Assembly: GCF_030704535.1 (NCBI RefSeq)
Contig: NC_081807.1
Location: 4,443,001 to 4,507,000, forward strand
Source of the DNA: Vitis vinifera
Taxonomy: Eukaryota; Streptophyta; Magnoliopsida; Vitales; Vitaceae
DNA length: 64,000 nt
Reading direction: 5' to 3'
In this document: positions 25,289 to 34,439 of the stretch, piece by piece
Layout: each line of letters opens with the position of its first letter
Numbering within the stretch: position 1 is the first letter of the stretch
Program-made: the position numbers and the translations under genes
Notes under the pieces: model-generated
What the model was told of the DNA's origin: nothing
The model's database searches: none
What the model saw: only the letters and a program-made list of their open reading frames with translations

Positions 25289-26972
25289 ATGCACGACCTC
25301 AAGCGCAAATGAGATTCCTGGGCATACCCTTCTGCCTGACCCAAATGGCAGAAATTCCAAATTTTGACCCCTAACATCCAAATACACATGCTTCGTTAGG
25401 AACCTCTCAGGTTGGAACTCCAAAGGATCCGACCAAATTCTGGGGTCCTTGTGCAACTTCCAGAGATTACCCAAAAGGCGCGTCCCAGCTTGGATGTGAA
25501 AGCCAGCCACAGTGCAATCTTCCATGGCCTCACGTGGCAGGGAAAGTGGCCCAGGAGGGTACAGTCGTAATGTTTCCTTGACGATGGCTTGAAAGTAGAC
25601 TAGGTTCTTTATATCTGATCCATCCCCTTGGCGATGCTTTCCCACTTTGATGTCTAACTCATCTTGTGCTCTTTTTAGAGTGCTGGGATTGTTCATTAGC
25701 AGAGAGAGGGCCCCAGGTCAGTGTGATCACCGTAGAATTAGAGCCGCCTATTATAAGAGTTTGCATCAACATTACATCCATGCTGGTCTTTTGAGCTGGT
25801 GATATGGCTTCTTTGATCAGCGTGTGTTAAAAAACCGTATGTCTGGCTGTTAGTAGAACAATTTAAAAGTTTATCATAGTTTTCATTATTCCCAGAAATT
25901 TTTTCAAAGAAAGTTGAGAGTTAATCATCAGTCCTGAAATAGCAAGTGTAACAGCTGGACAAAACCAATCATGATGGAGGTTTGCTGTTAAGTGTGTGGA
26001 GGTTCATGGAATTTGACCAAGGAAAGAAGAAGAAACATACCAAGCAAGTAGCCTTAATGACAGTGTCATGGTCATGATCAGAGAACTGACCATCCTCAAT
26101 AACAGACAGCATGACATGGTTGAAGTCTTGCTCAGCCTCGTTCATGCTTCCAGAGAACCTCTTCCGGCAATGCTCCTCCACCCAGCTTCCCAGCACCTGA
26201 TCCACCTCCCTAACTGTTCTCTTCATTTTTGCCGTATATCCTCTCACAGTGCCCAACCAGCCAAGGAAGGGGATTGCATCAGAAACCATAAATATCCCCG
26301 AAAGATATAACAAATCGCCAAGGGCCTTCCGGCACCGTCTTGACTCATAGTCATTTGTAACGGTGCCAAAATTTCCCAGCTACTGCGCTCACCATTACAT
26401 TTGCTGCCAGGTGCCAACACTTCTCCTTCATCTCGACCAAGACAGGCCTGTCCCCATTTTGTATCCATTGCCCGTAGAGCTCTTTGATGAAAAGCTTAAC
26501 TTCTGAGTCCCGGACATGGTTGAGTAACTCAAGCTGGCGGTTTGAGAGGAGCTCAACCGAGGCCAGCTTCCTTACATCACGCCAGTATGGCCCGCAGGGA
26601 GAGAAGCCAAACATGGCATGGCCATAGCCCATGAGCTTTCCTGCCAAGGATCAGGTCGAGTGGAAAATGCTTTGTCCATGGTAGTTAAACATTCTGTTGC
26701 TACTTCATAGCTGCTAACCACCAAAGTTTTGCGCAGGCCAATGTGAAAGCAAAAGATTGGTCCATACTTATCTGCCATGGCTCCAAATGCTTGATGTTGG
26801 GGCTTGCCTGCTCGTACAAGATGAAGGTGTCCGATTAAAGCCATGCCGGTGATGGTTCTGGTGCCCTTTTGCCTCTGTTTCTGTTCCCTTTGCCCTTAAT
26901 CAACCACAAACAGATGATAGCAACAGAAGGCTAGAAAACTATGATCCCTTGAAGCTGAAGATAGAATCCCAT
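25289..26972 (-). pseudogene. CYP82-type P450 pseudogene (type B), 3'-truncated
   Basis: Exon 1 is about 26972-26041 and exon 2 about 25760-25289. Exon 2 still reads from [13 protein letters not shown] through [13 protein letters not shown] and the haem loop [10 protein letters not shown], but ends soon after. A deletion has joined the codons following the haem loop directly to 3' flanking DNA at 25288/25289, removing roughly the last 55 residues and the stop. The intron acceptor AG reads AA at 25761-25762. An extra base lies near 25710 (after the I-helix), a stop lies in the membrane anchor, and exon 1 is spread over several frames. Unlike its type B sister at 3514-18403 it has neither the copia element nor the solo LTR. 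It is clearly dead. Confidence 0.85.
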
Positions 26973-27190
26973 GACTTAATAGAAAAGAAAATGTTTTATG
27001 GGGAAGAATCACTTCCCACTACCATATATATACCTCTAATGTTCTGTCTATACTAGGAAAAGGATTCCAAGATCCTTAGAAGAAAAAGGAAAATGAAAAA
27101 AAAAAAACTTTTCTGCAAATTCAGCTATGTTCTTTTCCTTACTGTTCTTCAGCTAACTGATTTTGAATTTTGAACAACCCTGAAAAAGGA
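26973..27190. other. Upstream flank of the type B pseudogene
   Basis: It matches 18915-19105 and ends abruptly after CCCTGAAAAAGGA. Unrelated repeat-rich DNA then begins at 27191, so this is a likely insertion edge. Confidence 0.5.
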
Positions 27191-27317
27191 GTTTTGGGTC
27201 AAATTGACCAATTTTATTTTTTTTAAAAAAGGATCTAACAACTTTATGAAATTTATGTTCAAATTGGTCTCTTTGGTCCCACGTAGATGCCATGTTATAA
27301 AAAATATTTTTTTTCAT

Positions 27318-27665
27318 CATTTTAGTTAAAGCCTCAATTGACAACTAAGACTTTATTTTTGAACTAAAGCCGCAGTTATCAACTAAGGCTTTAGTTTTTG
27401 AATTAAAACCACAGTTTTCAATTGAGGTTTCATTGTTGAACTGAAACATCAATTGACAATTGAGACTTCATTTTTGAACTAAATCCGTAGTTGCCAATTG
27501 AGACTTCATTTTTAAACTGAAGCCTCAATTGGCAACTAAGATTTCATTTTTGAACTAAAGCTGCAGTTGTCAATTGATGATTCATTTTTAAATTGAAGTC
27601 TCAATTGACAACTACGGCTTCATTTTTGAACTAAAATTGCAATTGTCAATTGAGACTTCAATTAA
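27318..27665. repeat. 38-bp minisatellite with a 76-bp higher-order period
   Basis: About nine units of 38 bp (one is 39 bp) start at 27361, 27400, 27438, 27476, 27514, 27552, 27590 and 27628, with a decayed unit before them. Each contains TTCATTTTTGAACTRAA and CAATTG-type palindromes. In the later units two versions alternate (GCAGTTGTC and TCAATTGAC), giving a 76-bp superunit. Confidence 0.8.
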
Positions 27666-27669
27666 TTTT

Positions 27670-28330
27670 TTTAATTTAAAATTTAATTAAAAATTATTAA
27701 ATTACAATTTATTATTGAAATTAAAAAAAATATACTTAAATAATAAATTATTTATATTTAAACTTAAGAATCTAGTATTACTTCAACAAACATAAATTAA
27801 TAAATAGAAGATATTATAAATAAATATTTTATTTATTAATAAATTAATAATATTAAAATAATAAATTTATATAACATATAAATAATATATAAAATTGTAT
27901 CATTTATTAATTTAAGATATTTAATTTGTTTTTTTTAAGACATTAATTTATTTGTATTATGAAAAATTTATCTTTATCGAAATAATAACATACTTTTAAG
28001 CAGTAGTTGCTAACTAAGATTTCAATTATAATTTGTTTTTACTTTCAAATTTAATTAAAAACTATTAAATTACAATTTATTATTAAAATTAAAAATATAT
28101 ACTTTAATAATAAATTATTTATATTTAAACTTAAGAATATAGTATTACTTCAACAAATATAAATTGATAAATAGAAGATATTATAAATGAATATTTTATT
28201 TATTAATAAATTAATAATATTAAAATAATAAACTTATATAACATATAAATAATATATAAAATTGTATAATTTATTAATTTAAGATATTTAATTTGTTGTT
28301 TTTTAAGATATTAATTTATTTGTATTATGA
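27670..28330. repeat. Tandem duplication of an AT-rich ~367-bp segment
   Basis: The motif AACTTAAGAATMTAGTATT occurs at 27761 and 28128, and the sequence around each matches over about 300 bp. A single stray copy of the neighbouring 38-bp unit lies between them near 28005. Together with the minisatellite this looks like the interior of a mobile element. Confidence 0.75.
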
Positions 28331-28491
28331 CAAATTCCACATTTGTCATATATAGATTTTTTGACAAAATTAGCTAATGAAATTAATTAGAAGAAGTCTA
28401 CTACAAAATGTAATTTTTAGTAATTTAATCAAAGTCATAAAAAATACCCAGTAAACATTATTATAGTGGGAAAAAAAAAACATATATAATC

Positions 28492-29073
28492 TCACATGTC
28501 TCCACAAGGAGAAAACCTATGTGTAACTGGTACTCTCTTTCTTGGACACTCTTCTCTAACTATAGCAGGTACTACATGTGACACATGAAGAACATCTGTC
28601 TGTGATGGGGCTGGAGCTGGAAATAGAGGTGGTGGTGGAGGTAGCAATCTAGGTTGATGTAGGCCTTGCCTACCCCTTGGAATGGCTGACAGTAAATCTA
28701 ACTGAGTAGATGTGTCAATCTCCACTAATGGTGGGTTTGAAGAACTAGGGGGTTGTAATGGAGGTAGGTCTAAAGAGGTAGGGGGTTGTACTGATGGTGG
28801 GTCTGAAGAAGTAGAGGGTTGTGTTGATGGTGGGTCTAAAGAAGTAGGGGCCTGAACTGAAGGTAAGTCTAAAGAAATAGAGGGTTGTACTGATGGTGGG
28901 TTTAAAGAGGTAGAGGGTTGCACTGATGGTAGGTCTGAAAAAGTAGGGTGTTGCACTAATGGTAGGTCTAAAGAGATGGGTGACTGTACTAATCGTGAGA
29001 ATAAAAATGTATGTGGGGGTTCTAGGAATGGTACATGGTATATATCTAAATAGTCAATGAGAATATCATTCAT
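28492..29073 (-). CDS. Proline-rich repetitive ORF, probably part of a transposon-associated gene
   Basis: An open frame of 193 codons from MNDILID to GDM. Residues about 30-125 are tandem 12-residue units of the type SLDLPSVQPSTS (36 bp each at the DNA level), followed by a short acidic linker, a polyproline stretch and a basic tail (RKRVPVTHR). I do not recognise a fold. The layout recalls the C-terminal tails of plant-mobile-domain (phosphatase-7-long-form-like) genes carried by plant transposons, but that is from memory. It sits in mobile DNA, just left of the large LTR-like element at 29217. It may be a last exon whose 5' part is missing or displaced. Confidence 0.4.
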   Translation of the reverse strand: MNDILIDYLDIYHVPFLEPPHTFLFSRLVQSPISLDLPLVQHPTFSDLPSVQPSTSLNPPSVQPSISLDLPSVQAPTSLDPPSTQPSTSSDPPSVQPPTSLDLPPLQPPSSSNPPLVEIDTSTQLDLLSAIPRGRQGLHQPRLLPPPPPLFPAPAPSQTDVLHVSHVVPAIVREECPRKRVPVTHRFSPCGDM

Positions 29074-30571
29074 CTTTGATTCTAGTCTGCTTGCTCATTA
29101 GAAAGTTGTTGTTTGTTTAAAAATAGGGAGGAAGAAAAAAATATTTTTTTGATGAAATTTACTCGCACTAATATTTACCCATTATTTTTTTTAGGCTATT
29201 TCCTCCAACACCCAGGTGTAGACCCTCAATTTTGTCCTTTTAGCACATGACTTTAAGTTCGTTTTCAGTGCTTCAAAATAGTTCCTTGGTGGTCCATTAC
29301 TACTCGTACAACTTACCTTTTTCTGAGTCACCTCGGGGACTTTGGTTAGGGGATTATCTTACCCCTTATTGTGACCCTTGGCAGCCCTAACTTAGACTTA
29401 GGCTTTTCTTGCTTTTTTTGGGATAGCTTTTAGATACACTTGACCCATTAGGCACCACCCTAGGCCCACTTAGATTCACCTAGGCTCATTCAGGCACATC
29501 TAGGCCCATTTAGGTTCACTAGATCCACTTAGGTATCTTAGCCCTCTCATGTCACCGTTGCGGTAATTCCTACATGACTTACATAATTTGCATGATTTGC
29601 ATTTTTTTAACACTTGTATGTACTTGATTTCCTATTCATTTATTTATCTACTTATTTTATTAACATTTAGTTAGTTATTTGTTTTATTTATTTATTTTAT
29701 AGAATATTGCATGAGATTGATGTCATTAATTGCGTAAACTGATGTCTTAATTTGTTTGTGTGTAGCTATGATAGATATATTGTTTTTGATTGCATATATT
29801 TTTTTATTAGTTTTAATTCTCAATTTCATAACCTCTACTGCTTTTAATTCTTATTTTATTTTGGCATGAGATTTGAATGCACACAGTGGAGAAGATCTTT
29901 GACGTACACGGCTGCATATAGAAAGTGGGCACATCACGGCTGAGGCACATCCGGGAGCATATGGAAAGAAGATTAAAGAGAATCTGATTACTTACCAAAT
30001 GAGAGAGGGGCTGCATCCTTGGAAAATCTCCAAGTAAGCTGCACATATGTAGACTTCCCATATCCACGCGTATAACAAAAAAAGGAAGTAAAATATTCTA
30101 CAAGAGTGGGCTGCCATATAAAAAAAAGTGGGGAGAAAAAAAGGCATGGGAGGATTTCGGAAGGAAGGAGGAAGAAGGAGTGACCGGGCAAAAGAGGATT
30201 TTTATCTGGGGAGTTGTCTTTAGAGGTGAGAGGAAAGCCGGAAGCCCAGCGATTGCAGCCAAGACTGCCCAAAATTTAAAATCCATTGGGTTTGGAGGAG
30301 AGGCATAGAGAAGAGGGGACTTTCAGCATGCACTGAGAACAGAGTGGAATCAGAAAAGAGAAGCAATCTTTGCTTCTTCAGAAAAGTTCTAAGCCCAAGA
30401 ATTGACATGCATTTGACTCTAAAGATCAAAGCTTTAACAAGAGAAGATTCAATTGTTCATTGATTCAGAAACAGAGGGTTAGGGTTTTGATTGTTTTGTG
30501 GTTCTGCAGATTGGGTGAAATTGTCCATTTAAAAAGAAAAAGAATCTTGGGCTTTTGAGGCTGGTGTAAAA

Positions 30572-32689
30572 ATGATGTCAAGATCGTATACCAATCTTTT
30601 AGATTTAGCTACTGGGAATTTTCCGGCAATCGGTCGAGAACGGAAGCGGCTTCCGAGGGTAATGACGGTTCCGGGCAATGTGTATGAACTTGATGATGAT
30701 CAGGCTAATAGTGTGTCGTCTGATAACCCCTCTTCAGTTGCTCAAGATCGGTTGATTATAGTGGCAAACCAGTTGCCTGTGAAAGCTAACCGAAGAGCAG
30801 ATGATAGAGGCTGGGTTTTTAGTTGGAATGAAGACTCATTGCTTCTGCAACTTAAGGAGGGTTTGCCAGAAGACATGGAAGTTCTGTATGTTGGGTCATT
30901 GAGGGTTGATGTTGACTTGACGGAACAAGAGGAAGTATCCCAGATTCTGTTGGAGACATTCAAATGTGTCCCTACTTTTCTGCCTCATGATGTTTTAGAG
31001 AAATTCTATCATGGATTCTGCAAGAAGTTGTTATGGCCGCTTTTCCATTACATGTTGCCATTTTCAGCTGATCATGGAGGTCGGTTTGATCGGTCTATGT
31101 GGGAAGCATATGTGTGGGCAAATAAGTTATTCTCACAAAAGGTTATTGAGGCGATAAACCCAGATGATGATTATGTTTGGATTCATGATTACCATTTGAT
31201 GGTATTGCCAACTTTCTTGAGGAGGCACTTTAACCAGTTAAGAATGGGGTTTTTTCTTCATAGTCCATTTCCATCTTCAGAGATCTACAGGACTCTTCCT
31301 GTCAGAGAAGAAATTCTTAAGGCTTTGCTTAACTCAGACCTTATTGGTTTCCACACATTTGATTATGCTCGGCATTTCCTTTCTTGTTGCAGTCGGATGT
31401 TGGGTTTGGAGTATCAGTCAAAGAGGGGCTATATAGGGTTGGAATATTATGGAAGGACTGTGGGGATCAAGATTATGCCTGTTGGGATTCATATGGGCCG
31501 GATTGCTTCAGTGATGAAGCTTGCAGATAAGGAGAAGAAGGTAGGAGAGCTCAAGCAGCAGTTTGAAGGGAAAACGGTGTTGCTTGGTGTTAATGATATG
31601 GACATTTTTAAAGGTATTAATTTGAAGCTATTGGCAATGGAACAGTTGCTTCAGCAACACTCAAAGTGGCAAGGAAAGACCGTGTTGGTTCAGATTGCAA
31701 ACCCTGCAAGAGGTAAAGGAGCAGATTTAGAGGAAATACAAGCTGAAATAAGGGAAAGCTGCAGAAGAATCAATGAAGAATTTGGGGAGCCCGGGTATGA
31801 ACCAATAGTTTTTGTTGACAGACCAGTTTCAATCAGTGAGAGAATTGCCTATTACAGTATTGCTGAGTGTGTTGTTGTCACGGCTGTCAGGGATGGGATG
31901 AACCTTACGCCGTATGAATACATTGTTTGTAGACAAGGAACAGATGATTCTGAATCAAGTTCGGATTTGAGTGGGCCCAAGAAGAGCATGCTAGTGCTAT
32001 CAGAATTTATTGGATGCTCTCCTTCACTTAGTGGGGCTATCTGTGTGAATCCATGGAATGTCGAAGCAACTGCTGAGGCAATGAATGAAGCTATTTCAAT
32101 GTCTCAATCAGAGCAACTCCTGCGACATGAGAAGCATTTTCGGTATGTTAGCACCCATGATGTGGCTTATTGGTCACGAAGCTTCTTGCAAGATATGGAG
32201 AGAACCTGCTCAGAGCTCTTTAGGAGAAGATGCTGGGGAATTGGTTTAAGTTTTGGGTTCAGAGTTGTAGCACTTGATCCTAATTTTAGAAAGCTTTCAA
32301 TAGAGGCTATTGTTTCGGCCTACTGTAGGGCTAAGAGTAGGGCCATACTGTTGGACTATGATGGCACTGTGATGCCCCAAAATTCCATCAACAAGGCTCC
32401 AAGTCAGGAGGTTATTTCAATTCTAAACACACTTTGCTGGGACAAGAAAAATATAGTTTTTATTGTCAGTGGAAGAGGAAGGGATAACTTAAGCCAGTGG
32501 TTTTCCCCCTGCAGGAAGCTTGGACTTGCAGCAGAAGCAATCTTAATGGAAGGAATAAATGAAGAGAATGAACGAGAAAATATTGATAATTTGGCAGAGA
32601 GTGAGGCAATTGATATGGAGCAGAATAGGAAGAATCAACCAAAGTCATCTGGAATGACTGATCAGCCCCCGCAAGCATCAACAGAATAA
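30572..32689 (+). CDS. Chimeric ORF: class II trehalose-6-phosphate synthase fused to a BEACH-protein piece
   Basis: An intronless open frame of 705 codons. Residues 1-655 are a class II TPS (AtTPS5-11 type): the glycosyltransferase-20 domain from about residue 58 (DRLIIVANQLPVK) to about 545, then the start of the phosphatase-like domain with LDYDGTVM (about 592-599) and FIVSGRGRDNL. The normal continuation HGYF after GLAAE is absent. At 32536/32537 the frame passes into about 50 residues (AILMEGINEENEREN onwards) whose downstream DNA resembles a BEACH-domain protein. Family members are usually about 850-860 aa, so roughly the last 200 residues of TPS are missing. Plant class II proteins are mostly regulatory. 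Whether this copy is expressed is unknown; its long open frame suggests it is recent or under constraint. Confidence 0.7.
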   Translation: MMSRSYTNLLDLATGNFPAIGRERKRLPRVMTVPGNVYELDDDQANSVSSDNPSSVAQDRLIIVANQLPVKANRRADDRGWVFSWNEDSLLLQLKEGLPEDMEVLYVGSLRVDVDLTEQEEVSQILLETFKCVPTFLPHDVLEKFYHGFCKKLLWPLFHYMLPFSADHGGRFDRSMWEAYVWANKLFSQKVIEAINPDDDYVWIHDYHLMVLPTFLRRHFNQLRMGFFLHSPFPSSEIYRTLPVREEILKALLNSDLIGFHTFDYARHFLSCCSRMLGLEYQSKRGYIGLEYYGRTVGIKIMPVGIHMGRIASVMKLADKEKKVGELKQQFEGKTVLLGVNDMDIFKGINLKLLAMEQLLQQHSKWQGKTVLVQIANPARGKGADLEEIQAEIRESCRRINEEFGEPGYEPIVFVDRPVSISERIAYYSIAECVVVTAVRDGMNLTPYEYIVCRQGTDDSESSSDLSGPKKSMLVLSEFIGCSPSLSGAICVNPWNVEATAEAMNEAISMSQSEQLLRHEKHFRYVSTHDVAYWSRSFLQDMERTCSELFRRRCWGIGLSFGFRVVALDPNFRKLSIEAIVSAYCRAKSRAILLDYDGTVMPQNSINKAPSQEVISILNTLCWDKKNIVFIVSGRGRDNLSQWFSPCRKLGLAAEAILMEGINEENERENIDNLAESEAIDMEQNRKNQPKSSGMTDQPPQASTE

Positions 32690-33075
32690 ATAGATACTCC
32701 AATTGCTAATAACCAAGATGTGGTCCAAGGTCCATCAGCAGTCGCCCCTAGATATGTTCTAAGTGAACTTGATGAAAGAATTGTTCTTAAGCTTCATTCA
32801 TGAATGGTCCGACCACTAAGGGTTGTACGAAGAATCTCTCAAATAACAACAAGACGAATCAATTTCATAGTTGATAATACTGAGTGCAATGGGGATGGGT
32901 TGGATTGCAGTTCAGAAATTAGAGATCAAAGAAAATGATAGAAGCTGGCTGATGTCTTCCCTTCACCAAATATTTAGCAGAAGATATTTCCTGAGAAGAA
33001 GTGCACTAAAATTATTTATGATTGACCGGTCAAACTTCTTCTTTGATTTTAGAGGCACTTGTCAGAGAGATGGGG
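32537..33075 (+). pseudogene. Captured fragment of a BEACH-domain protein (C2/SPIRRIG-like)
   Basis: Sequence typical of the PH-BEACH junction of plant BEACH-domain protein C2 is visible: RRINFIVDN near 32860 and [26 protein letters not shown] and FFFDF between about 32955 and 33050. These proteins are large cytosolic factors in vesicle traffic and mRNA-decay bodies. The first 50 codons are open and fused to the TPS frame; the rest is decayed. No intron is seen across about 540 bp, which suggests a processed source. Confidence 0.7.
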
Positions 33076-33249
33076 ATGTATTTGCCCACTACAGATAATT
33101 TAATCCATGCAAGAGATGGACTGGCAGATTGGAGAGCTTTTTGAGGTCACTCATTGGTTGCTTGGCATTAATGAAGGAGAAAAGAGCTGCTTGGAAGACT
33201 GTACAGTCGCTGTTTATCCTTGAATCTAGAGAGCAGAAATGTCATCATA

Positions 33250-34115
33250 ATCTGTAGGTAGAAAAGATGAAATCAGAGATGCTCAACCTATAATTCCAAC
33301 TTCAGAGTATGAGCACCAATTCAAACCGTGGTAAAACTTCTCCCAGGAATGAAAATCTAGAAGAGGCAGAATCTGGACAAGTGGATGGAAATTCTGAGAG
33401 GGGTGATCTGGGAAGAGTAATGAAGAGAAAGCTGACATGGATTTAGAGGCACCAGGGGAAGATGTCTTGAGATCTGGAAATTTTGACTTCACTAGTGATC
33501 ATGTGCTCAATACAGAATTTGTGACACAACTAAAGGATGACATGCAGGCTGCAGATTTAAGAAACAACGGCACCAGAACTCTAATAGCAGTAATATTCAC
33601 AATAACCTTGCACCTGTAAATGGCTTACCTCCCAATGATACTTCTGAGATGGAGATATTGGTGGGTGACTCATCTATGGACGGGAAACTCATCAATGATC
33701 AATCCAAAACTCAATTGCCTTAGCAAGATTCTTCATCCATCCGGAAAACCCAAGCCAACCTTTACCATAATGTTGAGGATGCGATTGAAGAGTGGAGAGA
33801 AGGAGCCGGAGTTGTCTTCTGATCTGCAGGAAGATAACACAGAGTCTCTGGATAATGTGGACGATGAGAATGCAGATTAATATGGATATTTTTCTGAGTT
33901 TGAGAAAGGAACTGCCTAGGCATTGGGACCTGCAACATTTGACCAGATTGACAAGAACATCACTCAAAATGAACCTGATGTTGAAGGAGTTATGGCACAA
34001 AAAGAACACCTCACTAAGGAGAATGATAAACAAAATTCTGAAACAGAGAAAAGAATAAAGGAGCAGATACAAGTTTCAAATTCAGAGGTTTCACTTAAAG
34101 GCTCATCCCCATAAA
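33250..34115 (+). pseudogene. Captured fragment, probably of midasin (MDN1)
   Basis: Acidic, Asp/Glu/Asn-rich frames with MDLEAPGEDVLRSGNFDF (about 33437), a segment resembling the 'VxDAIEEWRER' pattern (near 33780) and QALGPATFDQ-like sequence (near 33920) match what I remember of the acidic C-terminal region of plant midasin, the AAA+ ATPase that removes factors from pre-60S ribosomes. The identification is from memory and moderate. The piece is decayed and lies in the same orientation as the TPS piece. Confidence 0.45.
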
Positions 34116-34149
34116 CCCTTTCTCCCCCCTCAGTTTTCATGTTGGTTGC

Positions 34150-34420
34150 AGTTTCAAAGAGTATTGCTACTTTTTTTTACATATTCAGCAATTAGGTGTA
34201 AGATCATGATTCGAACAGCAGTTTCAAATGATGATGAAGACAAGAAAGCTCTACAGAAATCCCACAAAACAGTACATGGTGCTCTCTATGTTATTTGGAG
34301 AAGAGAAAGGGGACCGAGGTTCTTTAAGGAATTGCAAGCTTAGATCCTGAAAGTCGTACTAAGCTCAGCATTGCTTTTGATGATCAAGGAGAAAATTGTA
34401 GCAGGCACTTGAGTACTAAT
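34150..34420 (+). pseudogene. Captured fragment of a peroxisomal adenine nucleotide carrier (PNC1/2-like)
   Basis: YSAIRCKIMIRTA, then SHKTVHGALYVIWRRE (about 34175-34310) and sequence like LSSALLLMIKEKI near 34370 match the last repeat of the plant peroxisomal ATP carrier, a mitochondrial-carrier-family membrane protein. Only this C-terminal part is present, decayed, in the same orientation as the preceding pieces. Confidence 0.65.
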
Positions 34421-34439
34421 ACTTGCAGTCGCCCCAAAT

